From the NCBI GenBank assembly GCA_016875395.1, contig VGRF01000018.1, forward strand, positions 1 to 64,000: 64,000 nucleotides of DNA, written 5' to 3'. The stretch's first letter is position 1. Each line of letters starts with the position of its first letter. The notes under the pieces were generated by a model. It was not told the DNA's origin. It worked only from the letters and a program-made list of their open reading frames with translations, and made no database searches. Shown piece after piece: positions 1-8,640 of this stretch. Source of the DNA: Deltaproteobacteria bacterium. GTDB taxonomy: Bacteria > Myxococcota_A > UBA9160 > UBA6930. The position numbers were made by a program, and so were the translations under genes.

Positions 1-1036
1 CGAGCTGCGCGCGGCGCTCCCGCGCGAGCGCGCCGCCGCGCTGCACGAGCGCGCGCGTCAGCGCAGCGAGGCGCACGCGGCGCGCGACGAGGCGCGCGGT
101 CGGCGCGTGCGCGCGCAGCGTGCGCGCGAGGCCGGCGAGCGTTCGCCGCGCATCGCGCGTCCGCTCGAGCGCAGCGCGCGTGAGGGCGCGCTGCAGCGCG
201 TGCAGCTCGCTCTCCACCGCGTCGCGATCGGGCAGCGCGAGCTCCGCCGCGGCGGAGGGCGTCGCCGCGCGCGCGTCGGCCGCGAGGTCCGCGATCGTCA
301 CGTCCACCTCGTGCCCGACGCCCGCGATCACCGGCACCGGGCACGCGCGAATCGCGCGCGCGATGCGCTCGGTGTTGAACGGCATCAGATCCTCGAGCGA
401 GCCGCCGCCGCGCACGAGCAGGATCACGTCGACGTCGGGCACGCGCGCGAGCTGCGCGAGCGCGTGCGCGAGCTCCCCCTCGGCGCCTTCGCCCTGCACG
501 CGCGTGGGCGCCAATAACAACGGCGTCGCGGGAAAGCGCCGGCCCGTCACGAAGATCACGTCGTGGAGCGCAGCGCCGCTCGCGGACGTGACGATGCCGA
601 TGCGGCGCGGAAAGCGCGGCAGCTCGCGCTTGAGATCTTCCGCGAACAGGCCCTCCGCCTCGAGCCGCGCGCGCAGCTGCTCGAACGCGAGCTGCAGCGC
701 GCCGCGCCCGCGCGGCTCGAGCTGGCGCACGATCAGCTGAAGGTCGCCGCGCGCGCCGTAGACCGTGAGCTCGCCGCCCGCGATCACCTCGAGCCCCTCT
801 TCAGGATCGAACGGGACCCGCACCGCATTGCCGCGAAACAGCACCGCACGGAGCTGCGCGTCGTCGTCCTTCAGCGTGAAGTACGCGTGCCCCGAGCCCG
901 CGCGGCGCAGGTTGCTGATCTCTCCCACCACCCACACCGGCCCGAGCTCTTCTACCAGCTCGCGCACACCGCCGACCAGCTCCGCGACGCTCAGCACACG
1001 GCGCGGTCCGAAGCGAGTCGTCTCAATCTGCGGCAT
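1..1036 (-). CDS. xseA: Exodeoxyribonuclease VII large subunit (3' end cut by window edge)
   Basis: Catalytic large subunit of exonuclease VII, which degrades single-stranded DNA into oligonucleotides together with the small subunit XseB. The minus-strand frame opens with ATG at 1036 (MPQIETTRFGPRRVLSVAEL) and stays open to base 1. An N-terminal OB-fold segment (about residues 15-110, including VVGEISNLRRAGSGHAYFTL) is followed by the conserved catalytic-domain motifs RGGGSLEDLMPFN and GVGHEVDVTIADLAADARAA. About 345 codons are visible; the C-terminal coiled-coil part lies outside the window. A perfect hairpin repeat (1046-1111) sits just upstream, between this gene and envC. The assignment is firm from motifs; only the 3' end is missing. 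Confidence 0.93.
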   Translation of the reverse strand, partial: MPQIETTRFGPRRVLSVAELVGGVRELVEELGPVWVVGEISNLRRAGSGHAYFTLKDDDAQLRAVLFRGNAVRVPFDPEEGLEVIAGGELTVYGARGDLQLIVRQLEPRGRGALQLAFEQLRARLEAEGLFAEDLKRELPRFPRRIGIVTSASGAALHDVIFVTGRRFPATPLLLAPTRVQGEGAEGELAHALAQLARVPDVDVILLVRGGGSLEDLMPFNTERIARAIRACPVPVIAGVGHEVDVTIADLAADARAATPSAAAELALPDRDAVESELHALQRALTRAALERTRDARRTLAGLARTLRAHAPTARLVARRVRLAALTRALVQRGGALARERRAQL

Positions 1037-1045
1037 CGCGCGCAG

Positions 1046-1111
1046 CTTCGGGGACGTTCCGCAAGAAAAGCAACCAGCCGAAGTTTACTTTCTTGCGGAA
1101 CGTCCCCGAAG
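1046..1111. repeat. Dispersed hairpin repeat, GGGGACGTTCCGC family, copy 1
   Basis: Perfect inverted repeat: left arm 1046-1068, right arm 1089-1111, 23 bp each, with a 20-nt spacer. The core is GGGGACGTTCCGCAAG. Three relatives lie at 13260-13319, 27558-27617 and 27743-27802. It sits 10 bases upstream of the xseA start, so on RNA it would form a strong hairpin before that gene. Confidence 0.9.
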
Positions 1112-1178
1112 CGCGCCCCGTCCGCGGGTAGCCGGCGAGCGCCGCGCAACGAAGCCAGGCGGGCGAAGACGCCGCCGC

Positions 1179-2312
1179 TCAGAGGTTGGGCGCGAGGGCG
1201 AGCCACTCCTCGGGGTCGACCGCGTCGGCGCCGTTGCGAATCTCGAAGTAGAGGCGCGGGCCCGAGAGCGAGCCGGTCTCGCCGGCGGCGCCGAGGCGGT
1301 CGCCCGCGGCGACGCGCTGGCCGAGCTCGATGTCGATCGTGTCGAGATGGCCGGTCACGGTGAAGAAGCCGTCGCCGTGGTCGAGGATCACCATGCGCCC
1401 GTAGCCGGCGAACCAGTCGGCGAAGCGGACTTCGCCCGCGCTGACGGCGTAGACGGGCTCGCCGACTTCGACCGCGAAGTCGACGCCCTTCTGGAACGTC
1501 TCGGTGCGGTACTCCGCGTCGATCACCTTGCCGAAGCGCCGCAGCAGCTTGCCGGCGACGGGCGGATCGAGGTGCCCGCGCTGCGCGCGGAACGTCGGGG
1601 CCTCGGGCGGCGCCACGGTTGCCGCGGGCGTCGCATCGATCTCGGCGAGCTTGCCCTCGAGCGCGCGCGCCGCGGCTTCGAGCTCGTTCAGCAGGGCGCG
1701 CTCGCGCGCCTGGTCGCGGCGCACGCGCGCGAGCAGCTCGCGCTTCGCGAGGCGCTCGGCCTCGAGCTCGCCGCGGCGCTGGCGCAGCGCGGCGCGCGCG
1801 GCATCGCGCAGGCGCGTCGCCTCGGCGGCTGCGACGCGCGCCGCCTCGAGCTCGGCGCGCTCGGCGCGCGCCCGCGCAAGCAGGGCGCCGTCGTGGTCGA
1901 ACATGCGCTGCAGCGTGCGGATGCGCGTCAGCCGATCGCGCAGCGTGCCGGGCGCGAACACCAGCGCGAGCGAGCCGGCCTCGCCTGCCTTGTAGAGCGA
2001 GACCGCGCGCGTCCGTAACAACTGCTCGGTGCGCGCCACCTCGGCTTCGAGCGCGCTGCGCTTGCGCTCCAGCGTGACGTGCTTGACCGCCGCGTCGCGC
2101 GCCGCCTTCTCCGCGCGCGTCACCTCTTTCTTCAGCGCGCGCGCCGCTGCGTCCACCGCATCGATTGCAGCGAACAGGCCCTGCTCTTCGCGCTCGTACG
2201 CCGCGACGCGTTCGCGCCGCTCGTCGATCGCGCGCTTCAGCTCTGCGAGGTCCGCGTCCTGCGCGAGCGCCGCGCTGGCGGCAAGCACGAGCGCTGCGAC
2301 GAGCGCGCGCAT
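1179..2312 (-). CDS. envC: EnvC-like murein hydrolase activator (degenerate LytM/M23 domain)
   Basis: Periplasmic activator of cell-wall amidases at the division septum, controlled by FtsEX in the family's studied members. 377 aa: signal peptide (MRALVAALVLAASAALAQ), a long Arg/Glu/Ala-rich coiled coil (about residues 20-240), then a LytM/M23 domain (about 270-377). The M23 zinc ligands look lost: the usual HxxxD site reads QKGVDFA and the usual HxH site reads RLYFEIR, so it should activate rather than cut. The start at 2312 overlaps the ftsX stop by one base (TGATG), giving an ftsE-ftsX-envC order. The function rests on domain layout and this context. Confidence 0.85.
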   Translation of the reverse strand: MRALVAALVLAASAALAQDADLAELKRAIDERRERVAAYEREEQGLFAAIDAVDAAARALKKEVTRAEKAARDAAVKHVTLERKRSALEAEVARTEQLLRTRAVSLYKAGEAGSLALVFAPGTLRDRLTRIRTLQRMFDHDGALLARARAERAELEAARVAAAEATRLRDAARAALRQRRGELEAERLAKRELLARVRRDQARERALLNELEAAARALEGKLAEIDATPAATVAPPEAPTFRAQRGHLDPPVAGKLLRRFGKVIDAEYRTETFQKGVDFAVEVGEPVYAVSAGEVRFADWFAGYGRMVILDHGDGFFTVTGHLDTIDIELGQRVAAGDRLGAAGETGSLSGPRLYFEIRNGADAVDPEEWLALAPNL

Positions 2313-3217
2313 CAGCGGCCCTGGCGCGTCTGCAGCAGCGCAGCCGCAGAGCCGAGCACGCCGAGCAGCGCGCCGGCGCCGACGATCCACGCCGACGCCG
2401 CCGCGCTGAGAAAGCGCGGCTCGTTGTCGCCGATCAGCAGCGTGAGGCCGCCGCCCAGCAGCGGCGCGAGACCGCTCCAGCCGGCCCACAACGACGCGAG
2501 CCCGAGCAGTCCGCCCACGATGCCCTCGAGCAGGCCCTCGAGGAGGAACGGCGCCGCCACGTAGCTGCGGCTCGCGCCGACCAGGCGGAGGATGTCGATC
2601 TCGTCACGGCGCGCGTAGATCGAGAGCCGGATCGTGTTCGCGACGATCAGCAGCGTCGCGAGCGCGAGCACCGCGCCGATCGCGAGGCCGACGCCGCGGA
2701 TCAGCGCGACGGCTTGCGCGTAGCCCTCGATCCACTCGTTGCCGCTGCCGATCTCCGTGACGCCGTCGAGGCCCGCGAGCATCTCGGACACGGCGCGCAC
2801 GGCCTCGGAGCTGCGCTGTGCAGGCGCCAGCTGCAGCTCGATCGACGCCGGCAGCGGATTCGCTTCGAGGCCGTCGAGCAGCACTGCGCGCTCGGGCTGC
2901 GTGCGCCGGAAGCGCTCTGCGGCCTCTTCGGCGCTCACGTGCGTGACCGAGTCGACGCCCGGCTGCGCGAGCGCGCGCTCCATCAGCGCATCGACCTGAT
3001 GCGGCGGGAGGTCGGGCGCGAGGTACGCGACGACGTGCAGCTCCTCGCCGAAGCGCTCGAGGATCGCCTCCATGTTCGCGACCAGCACCGCGAACGCTCC
3101 CGCCAATACCAAGCACACCCCGATCGTGGCCGCCGCGATCGTGCTCGTGAGCGGGCTGCCGCGCAGGCCCGCGAGCGTGTTCGCCAGCGCCGAGCGCAGC
3201 TGCGCGAAGACACTCAT
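2312..3217 (-). CDS. ftsX: Cell division ABC transporter permease FtsX
   Basis: Inner-membrane partner of FtsE; the complex passes a cytoplasmic ATP signal to periplasmic hydrolase activators during septation. 301 aa with the FtsX topology: an N-terminal membrane segment (about 25-48), an extracellular loop (about 55-165, starting ELHVVAYLAPDLPPHQVD), then three C-terminal membrane segments (about 180-290). It is followed directly by envC, the expected output partner. It is separated from ftsE by 157 bases that look like a later insertion or duplication, because ftsE and ftsX normally abut. Confidence 0.9.
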   Translation of the reverse strand: MSVFAQLRSALANTLAGLRGSPLTSTIAAATIGVCLVLAGAFAVLVANMEAILERFGEELHVVAYLAPDLPPHQVDALMERALAQPGVDSVTHVSAEEAAERFRRTQPERAVLLDGLEANPLPASIELQLAPAQRSSEAVRAVSEMLAGLDGVTEIGSGNEWIEGYAQAVALIRGVGLAIGAVLALATLLIVANTIRLSIYARRDEIDILRLVGASRSYVAAPFLLEGLLEGIVGGLLGLASLWAGWSGLAPLLGGGLTLLIGDNEPRFLSAAASAWIVGAGALLGVLGSAAALLQTRQGR

Positions 3218-3396
3218 CGCGTGGGGCGGCCGTCGCCGGGCGCGCGTCTTTGCCCGTCAGGCTTCGTTGCGCTGCGCTCGCCGTATGTCGCAATACGCCT
3301 TCGCTCGCGCGCCTCACCTGCCGGGCACATCCGCGCGCCGGGCGAGCTCGAGGTTGTCGTTTGTGCGCGTCGACTCATCGCGTGGGGCGGCCGTCG
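3212..3396. repeat. 24-bp direct repeat bracketing the ftsE-ftsX spacer
   Basis: The sequence starting ACTCATCGCGTGGGGCGGCC occurs at 3212-3235 and again at 3373-3396, a period of 161 bp. The first copy carries the ftsX start codon; the second carries the ftsE stop codon. Collapsing the two would leave ftsE and ftsX overlapping as ATGA. The spacer holds a quasi-palindrome around 3270-3310 and no gene. Confidence 0.8.
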
Positions 3397-4100
3397 TGGA
3401 CGATCGCGCCGCCTTCGAGGCGCACGACGCGCTTGCCATAGCGCTGAACGAGCCCGTGATCGTGCGTCGCGACGAGGACCGCGGTGCCGCGCGCCGCGGC
3501 GTCCGCGATCAGATCCATGATCTCGACGGTGAGCTCCGGATCGAGGTTTCCCGTGGGCTCGTCCGCGAGCAGCAGCTCGGGCTCGGTCACGAGGGCGCGT
3601 GCGAGGGCGAGGCGCTGCTGCTCGCCGCCCGACAGCATCAGCGGATAGTGCTCGCGGCGGTGCTGCAGGCCCACGCGCTTCAGCATCGCGAAGACACGCG
3701 CCTTGCGATCGCGCGGCGGCACGCCGATCACGTCCAGTGCGACGCCCACGTTGTCCTCGACCGTGCGGCGCGTCAGCAGCTTGAAGTCTTGGAAGACGAC
3801 GCCGATGCGCCGGCGCAGTGCCGGGAGCCCCGCCGGCCCGAGCCGCGCGACGTTGCGCCCGAGCACGAGAATCTGGCCCTCGCTCGGGAGATCCGCGCCG
3901 AACATGAGGCGCATCAGCGTGGACTTGCCCGCGCCGCTCGGCCCGGTGAGGAACACGAACTCGCCCTTCGCGAGCTCGAGCGTGACGTCGCGCAGCGCGG
4001 GCGTGCCGGCGAGGTAGTTCTTCGAGACGTGGAACAACCGCACGAGGCCGCCGCCGAGCGCGGACAGCTCAGCTTCTCCGCTCCACGCCTCAGCGCTCAT
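3375..4100 (-). CDS. ftsE: Cell division ATP-binding protein FtsE
   Basis: ABC-type ATPase that drives FtsX. 241 aa, slightly longer than usual because of a roughly 18-residue N-terminal extension before the canonical [20 protein letters not shown] start. Walker [10 protein letters not shown] (about 53-61), Q-loop region VVFQDFKLL, signature [16 protein letters not shown], Walker [13 protein letters not shown] and H-loop VLVATHDHG are all intact. The last codons fall inside the 24-bp direct repeat shared with the ftsX start. FtsE identity, rather than another ABC ATPase, rests on the adjacent ftsX and envC. Confidence 0.92.
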   Translation of the reverse strand: MSAEAWSGEAELSALGGGLVRLFHVSKNYLAGTPALRDVTLELAKGEFVFLTGPSGAGKSTLMRLMFGADLPSEGQILVLGRNVARLGPAGLPALRRRIGVVFQDFKLLTRRTVEDNVGVALDVIGVPPRDRKARVFAMLKRVGLQHRREHYPLMLSGGEQQRLALARALVTEPELLLADEPTGNLDPELTVEIMDLIADAAARGTAVLVATHDHGLVQRYGKRVVRLEGGAIVHDGRPTR

Positions 4101-4148
4101 CGCGGGCCCCGAGTCCGCACGCTCGCGCGTTCCGCCGCACCGCGCGCG

Positions 4149-4643
4149 TTACTTCGCACGGCGCTTGCGCGCGTTCTCGATCAGGTAGCCGAGGATCACG
4201 TCGTCGAGCGGACGGTCGCCGCTCCCGCCCTTCGCGCCGCTCGCTTGCGTCGTGGCGACGAGCTGCGCCGCAGTCGGCACCTCGGGCGCCGGCTCGGCCT
4301 CCGCCGCGAGCGGTGAAGTCTCGGTCGGCTTCGTCTTCGCCCGGTTGTCGCCGTCGCTCGCCGCTAGGACGTCGCCCAGGCGCTCCCGGATGGGGTCATC
4401 GAACTCGCCTGCGCGCAGGCGCTTCAGCACGGCCTTGTGCTGGCCTTCCATCAGACCACGCACCACGTCCTCGAGGTTCGCCTCGTCGACGCTCGCAGCG
4501 TACGAGCTCTTCTCTGAGTGGATGATCGTCCCGCCGTGATACAGGTGCGTGATGATGTGCGGATGCGCGCGCCCGCTGTCCTCACTCTGCACGTGAAACA
4601 GCACGCCGCGATGGCGAATGTTCGTGTTGAAGCCAGTGAGCAT
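4149..4643 (-). CDS. Conserved hypothetical protein (HVQSEDSG family)
   Basis: 164 aa starting MLTGFNTNIRHRGVLFHVQS. The N-terminal half (residues 1-90) is compact and looks conserved, with EDSGRAHPHIITHLYHGGTI and EDVVRGLMEGQHKAVLKRL. The C-terminal part (about 95-140) is a low-complexity Ala/Pro/Glu linker, ending in a short basic helix (DDVILGYLIENARKRRAK). I recall this N-terminal pattern from deltaproteobacterial hypothetical proteins, but no function is known to me. No signal peptide. The ATG at 4643 was chosen because conservation begins there. It lies between the ftsE operon and the exported-protein pair. Confidence 0.75.
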   Translation of the reverse strand: MLTGFNTNIRHRGVLFHVQSEDSGRAHPHIITHLYHGGTIIHSEKSSYAASVDEANLEDVVRGLMEGQHKAVLKRLRAGEFDDPIRERLGDVLAASDGDNRAKTKPTETSPLAAEAEPAPEVPTAAQLVATTQASGAKGGSGDRPLDDVILGYLIENARKRRAK

Positions 4644-4760
4644 CTTCGGGCCTAACCCCCCGCCGCCAACCCGAAAGCGCCGCGCAGTCTCCCGGACACA
4701 CCCCGCCCTTTCAATCTGCGTGGCGTTATCGGAGCGCGAGCGAGGCGCCTGAAGGCGTGC

Positions 4761-4790
4761 GGGCTGGGCGGCCGCAAGACCGCCCAGCCC
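4761..4790 (-). terminator. Hairpin downstream of the lamin-tail gene
   Basis: Inverted repeat with left arm GGGCTGGGCGG (4761-4771) and right arm CCGCCCAGCCC (4780-4790), 8-nt loop. It lies 48-77 bases past the stop of the minus-strand gene at 4838-5473. No U-tract is obvious, so termination is inferred from position and stem strength. Confidence 0.55.
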
Positions 4791-4837
4791 TGGGGATGGC
4801 GCGAGGCTGAGGAGCGGCTGCGCCATCGCGCGCGGTT

Positions 4838-5473
4838 TCACCCCGCGCGTGCCATGGAGCGCTTGCGTGCGAAGAGCGCGAGCCCCGTGATGCCGAAGAG
4901 CGCACCGAGCGGCGGCTCCGAGACGGGCTGCAAGCTCGCGCTGCCGGGCGTCGGCGCGCCGCCGATCCAGTCGGCGGCGTTGTCGTTCGTGTCGACGTTG
5001 GCGAAGACCCGCGCGATCGAGCTGCCTGCCAGTGGATCGACGGTCGGCGAGCCCTCGCCCGCGAACACGTCGCTCGCCGTGAAGACGCCGTAGCCGACGG
5101 CGTCGAGGATCGTCGCGCCGCTGCGCAGCACGACGGAGTCGGGCCCGTTCTGGAAATCGAAGTCGAGGATCAGGTCGGCGTTCGCGACGTTCGTCGTGCC
5201 GCCCGCGAGGCCGTCCGCGATCACGAACAGGCCGCTCGCGCCGATCGTTCCGGTCAGCGTGAGGGTGTGCGTGACGGTGCCGCCCGTGCCGTTGATGCCC
5301 TCGATCGTGAGGCCGTCGAGCACGCTGCCCGGCGTTCCCCAGATCTCGATGAAGCTGTTGCCGTCGTCCGCGCCGACCGCGTCGTAGAAGATCTCGGACA
5401 AGAGCGGAGCGGCGCCGGCCTGGGCCGCCCCTAACAAGCAGGCCGCGGCGAGCGCGGCGCGAAATGCGTTCAT
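4838..5473 (-). CDS. Exported lamin-tail-domain protein with PEP-CTERM-like tail
   Basis: 211 aa. Signal peptide MNAFRAALAAACLLGAAQAG, then a lamin-tail-type beta domain beginning PLLSEIFYDAVGADDGNSF and including FIEIWGTPGSVLDGLTIEG (about residues 25-170). The C-terminus reads VSEPPLGALFGITGLALF followed by ARKRS, that is, an EP dipeptide, a hydrophobic helix and a basic end. This resembles a degenerate PEP-CTERM sorting tail, which would imply processing by an exosortase-type enzyme; none is in this window. Its ATG overlaps the stop of the upstream propeller gene (ATGA), so the two are coupled. It is probably secreted or surface-exposed; substrate unknown. Confidence 0.75.
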   Translation of the reverse strand: MNAFRAALAAACLLGAAQAGAAPLLSEIFYDAVGADDGNSFIEIWGTPGSVLDGLTIEGINGTGGTVTHTLTLTGTIGASGLFVIADGLAGGTTNVANADLILDFDFQNGPDSVVLRSGATILDAVGYGVFTASDVFAGEGSPTVDPLAGSSIARVFANVDTNDNAADWIGGAPTPGSASLQPVSEPPLGALFGITGLALFARKRSMARAG

Positions 5474-6987
5474 GGTGTCGTCTCCAGTTCGTGTGCGGGA
5501 CCACGGGGTGAGAGCTGTGCGAGCTGCGCGTGCCACCAGCCGCCCGTCCAGGCGTCGAGGCCAGCGGCGAGCTCGTCGGCGCGAAGCGCAAGGCGCGCGG
5601 CGAGGTGCGGGTCGCGCTCGCGCGCGAGGTCGAGCAGCGCCCGGCGGCGCTCGAAGTAGAGCTGCGAGATCTCGTCGAGCACTTCGTCGCGCAGCTCGAG
5701 CCACTCGCGGGATTCGCGCGACGCGTCGATCTCCTCGGGGTGATAGATCGCGCCGGCGAGCTGCCAGACGAGCCGCGCGCCGGCGTCGAAATCGCGGCCG
5801 CGCTCGCGGCGGCGATCGAAGAACGTGCGGTCGAAGCCAGACGTGAAGGTCTCATCCCGATCGAGCTCGCGGCTGCGGTCGCCACCGATGCCGCCGTACA
5901 GCTCGAGCACCGGCGCGAGCGCGCTGCGCCGCGCGCGGCGCCCCAATGACGCGCTGCGCTCGGGATCGAGCGCGAGGTAGCGAAGCGCGGCGCGCTGCAC
6001 GGCGAGCACGCCGGGCTCGCGCGCGGGCTGCGCCGCGACCGTCGCGGGCGCCTCGTCGCGCGAGGCGGGAAGTTGCGCGTGAAGCTCGCCGCGCAGCACG
6101 CCGCGCGGGCCGGCGAGAAGGAGCGAGCGCTCGCCGAGCGCGAGCGCGGAAGTGGGGGCGCGGCCCGCGGGCGCGGAGAGGCGCTCGAACGCGGCGTCGA
6201 CGCGCGGCGCGAACAGCACGCCGGTCTCGGTCGCGAGGAACACACCGCGCGCATTCGCGGCGATGCGCGTCGGAGCGGCGCCGGGCGGCAGCGCGAGCGG
6301 CACGCGCTCCCAGCCCGCGTGGGTGCGGCGCGCGAGCCCGCGCTCGCGCAGCGCGACGACGTCGCCGCTCGCGCGCGCGAGATCGAGGGCGGCGCCGTCG
6401 CCCGCGGGCAGGTTCTCGCGCGCGGCGTCCGTAACAACTCGCGCAGCGGCGTCGAAGCGCACGCCCGCGATCTCGCCGCCGATCACGGCGATCAGCTCGC
6501 GATCGCTCGCGGCAACGAGCGCGGCGACCGCGCCCTCGGGAGCGGCGCCATTCGCGCGCACGAAGCCTTTGCCTCGCGCCCGGAACGCGAGCCCGTCCTC
6601 CGTGCCCACGGCGAGCGCGTCGCCAAGCCACGTCAGCCGGGTCGCTCGGCCGCTCGCGCCGAGGCCCGCTGCGTGCGGGGTCGCGACGGCGCCTGCAAAC
6701 GAGAACACCCCTCGATCGGAGGCCACCCAGAGCGTGCCGTCCGTGCCAAACGCGAGATCTCGCACCGCGCCCACGCGCAGCGCGCGCTGCGCGGTCTCAC
6801 CTCGCGCCGCGAGCCACACGCTGCTGCGCGTGCCGACCGCGACGCGCTCGCCGCTGGCATCGCTGGCGATCGCGGTAGCGCCGCGAACTCGCTCGAAGCC
6901 CGCGAGCGGCGCGAACTCTTGGGCGACGGGCGCGCTCGGGAGGGCGAGCGTGGTGAGGAGGCTGAGGAGTGACGTGAGGCGCGACAT
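5470..6987 (-). CDS. Secreted beta-propeller-like protein of unknown function
   Basis: 505 aa. Signal peptide MSRLTSLLSLLTTLALPSAP (residues 1-22). Residues about 30-330 contain repeated blade-like segments such as FGTDGTLWVASDRGVFSFAG and WLGDALAVGTEDGLAFRARG, like two-component-regulator or YVTN-type propeller repeats. The C-terminal 150 residues are charged and helical (LELRDEVLDEISQLYFERRR). ATG 6987 was preferred over an upstream in-frame start because it begins the signal peptide. It is coupled to the lamin-tail protein by an ATGA overlap. No enzymatic motif is visible; a scaffold or surface role is only a guess. Confidence 0.7.
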   Translation of the reverse strand: MSRLTSLLSLLTTLALPSAPVAQEFAPLAGFERVRGATAIASDASGERVAVGTRSSVWLAARGETAQRALRVGAVRDLAFGTDGTLWVASDRGVFSFAGAVATPHAAGLGASGRATRLTWLGDALAVGTEDGLAFRARGKGFVRANGAAPEGAVAALVAASDRELIAVIGGEIAGVRFDAAARVVTDAARENLPAGDGAALDLARASGDVVALRERGLARRTHAGWERVPLALPPGAAPTRIAANARGVFLATETGVLFAPRVDAAFERLSAPAGRAPTSALALGERSLLLAGPRGVLRGELHAQLPASRDEAPATVAAQPAREPGVLAVQRAALRYLALDPERSASLGRRARRSALAPVLELYGGIGGDRSRELDRDETFTSGFDRTFFDRRRERGRDFDAGARLVWQLAGAIYHPEEIDASRESREWLELRDEVLDEISQLYFERRRALLDLARERDPHLAARLALRADELAAGLDAWTGGWWHAQLAQLSPRGPAHELETTP

Positions 6988-7097
6988 GCCGCTCGCCAAA
7001 CGCAACGCGCGTGCCGCGACGCGCCGCCGCCAGACCGCGCGAGATCGCTGCAATTCCAAGCAGTTGCGGGCGGCTTGCGAAAGCTCTTGGCGAGCCG

Positions 7098-7118
7098 CGT
7101 GAACGAGCCTCGTTCACG
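7098..7118. promoter_or_regulatory. 21-bp palindrome between divergent genes, candidate operator
   Basis: CGTGAACGAG-C-CTCGTTCACG: perfect 10-bp arms with a one-base centre, in the 190-bp gap between the minus-strand gene ending its start at 6987 and the DUF4124 gene at 7178. A dimeric regulator could bind here. Its GTGAAC half-site also occurs in the palindrome at 46046-46061. Confidence 0.4.
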
Positions 7119-7177
7119 TGCCCGCGGAGCGCCGTTCGCCTTGACCCGCGCAGGCGCGCCGACAAGACTGCGCCTCC

Positions 7178-7669
7178 ATGCGCCCCACCGCCCTGCTCGC
7201 GCTCGCAGCACTGCTGGCCTCTCCGCTCGCGGCCGACGAAGACGCTGCGCCGCCGCGCATCTACCGCTGGGTCGACCAGAACGGCGTCGCGCACTACACG
7301 ACGGACCTCGAGCGCGTGCCCGAGGAGCTGCGCGAGCAGCCGCTGCGTCGCGAAGAGCTGAGCGCGAACGCGCCGGCCGCCGCGGACGCGTGGATCCGCC
7401 AAGAGCGCATCCCCGAGCCGCCCTCACCGTCCGTGAACACGAGCGCCGCGAGCACCGACCGCGCCGCCGCCCTCGATGCGCGCATCGCGGAGCTCGAGCA
7501 GGCGATCGCGGCAGACGAGGAGCTACTGAAGGGGCAGCTGATCGACGACGCCGCGGTGCAGTCGAACGACGCGCTCCGGGAAGTCGCAGGGCGCATGCCC
7601 GCGCGCATCCAGGAGCTGCAGAAGCTGAAGGCGGAGCGCGAGGCGCTCGGCGCGCCGAGCCGAGACTAG
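7178..7669 (+). CDS. DUF4124 domain-containing exported protein
   Basis: 163 aa. Signal peptide MRPTALLALAALLASPLAAD. A DUF4124 domain follows, with IYRWVDQNGVAHYTTDLERV (about residues 28-48). The remainder is Ala-rich with a predicted coiled coil (AALDARIAELEQAIAADEEL and LQKLKAEREAL). DUF4124 proteins are periplasmic, of unknown function and often near cell-envelope genes. The stop at 7669 is 2 bases before the cofD start, so it may be transcribed together with the F420 genes, although a functional link is not implied. ATG 7178 is the only good start. Confidence 0.82.
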   Translation: MRPTALLALAALLASPLAADEDAAPPRIYRWVDQNGVAHYTTDLERVPEELREQPLRREELSANAPAAADAWIRQERIPEPPSPSVNTSAASTDRAAALDARIAELEQAIAADEELLKGQLIDDAAVQSNDALREVAGRMPARIQELQKLKAEREALGAPSRD

Positions 7670-7671
7670 GC

Positions 7672-8640
7672 GTGCGCGTCGTCGCGCTCGCCGGCGGCGT
7701 GGGCGCGGCGCGCTTTCTGCGAGGCCTCGTGCGCGCGCTCGATCCCGCGCAGCTGACGATCGTGGTGAACACCGGCGACGACCGCGAGTTCTACGGCGTG
7801 CACGTCTCGCCCGACCTCGACATCGTGACCTACACGCTCGCGGGCCGCGTCGATGCCGAGCGCGGCTACGGCCTCAGCGGCGACACGTTCAGCGTGATCG
7901 AGGCGCTCGCCGCGTACGGGCATTCGACCTGGTTCCGCCTCGGCGACCGCGACCTCGCGACGTGCCTGCACCGAACGCAGCGGCTGCGCGCGGGCGCCGG
8001 CCTCGCGGTCGTTACGGACGAGGTGCGCCGCGCGCACGGGCTCGCCTGCCGCATCCTGCCCATGAGCGACGAGGCGTGCCCGACCTTCGTGCGCCTCTCG
8101 AATGGCGCGCGCGTGCACTTCGAGGAGTACCTGGTGCGCGACGGCGCGCCCGACGACGTCGAGAGCGTCGACCTCAGTGCGGCGCATGCGGCGCGAGCCG
8201 CTCCGGGCGTACTCGACGCGATCGCGAGCGCCGACGCGGTGCTCGTTTGCCCGAGCAACCCGATCGTCTCGATCGGGCCGATCCTCGCGCTGCCGGGCGT
8301 GCGCGAAGCGATCGTGCGCAGCGGCGCGCCGGTCGTCGCGATCTCGCCGATCATCGGCGGGATGCCCGTGAAAGGTCCCGCGGATCGCTTGTTACGGGGC
8401 ACCGGCGCCGAAGTGTCCGCGCGCGGTGTCGCGCAGCTCTACGCGAGCTGGTGCCACGGCTTCGTGCTCGATCAGCGCGACGCCGAGCAGGTGCGCGACA
8501 TCGAGGCGCTCGGTCTCGCCGCGCGCGCGGTGGACACGCTGATGCGCGATGTCGCGATCAGCGAGGCGCTGGCGCGCGTGTGCCTCGCCCTCGCGGAGGA
8601 AGTGCGCCCGCGCGCAGCGGCGCGAGCGCGAAACGCGTGA
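7672..8640 (+). CDS. cofD: 2-phospho-L-lactate transferase (F420 biosynthesis)
   Basis: Joins the activated phospholactate (or PEP-derived) moiety to the deazaflavin FO, making F420-0 (or dehydro-F420-0). 322 aa, the usual length. GTG start at 7672 gives VRVVALAGGVGAARFLRGLV, the family's N-terminal glycine motif. NTGDDREFYGVHVSPDLDIV (about 34-53), RLGDRDLATCLHRTQRLRAG and CPSNPIVSIGPIL are typical CofD/FbiA blocks. The TGA overlaps the GTG of cofC (GTGA), and cofE follows, so the identification is supported by both sequence and neighbourhood. Confidence 0.93.
   Translation: MRVVALAGGVGAARFLRGLVRALDPAQLTIVVNTGDDREFYGVHVSPDLDIVTYTLAGRVDAERGYGLSGDTFSVIEALAAYGHSTWFRLGDRDLATCLHRTQRLRAGAGLAVVTDEVRRAHGLACRILPMSDEACPTFVRLSNGARVHFEEYLVRDGAPDDVESVDLSAAHAARAAPGVLDAIASADAVLVCPSNPIVSIGPILALPGVREAIVRSGAPVVAISPIIGGMPVKGPADRLLRGTGAEVSARGVAQLYASWCHGFVLDQRDAEQVRDIEALGLAARAVDTLMRDVAISEALARVCLALAEEVRPRAAARARNA

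Noticed and set aside
2312-2489. Longer N-terminus for envC up to 2489.
   Set aside because: The extra codons overlap ftsX in another frame and are Arg-rich. The signal peptide begins at 2312, at a normal 1-base overlap with the ftsX stop.
8389-8397. TTGTTACGG as rRNA-derived, since 16S rRNA ends have a TTGTTACG-like string in the reverse direction.
   Set aside because: The sites lie inside many unrelated protein genes with no flanking rRNA similarity. The shared string is only eight bases.
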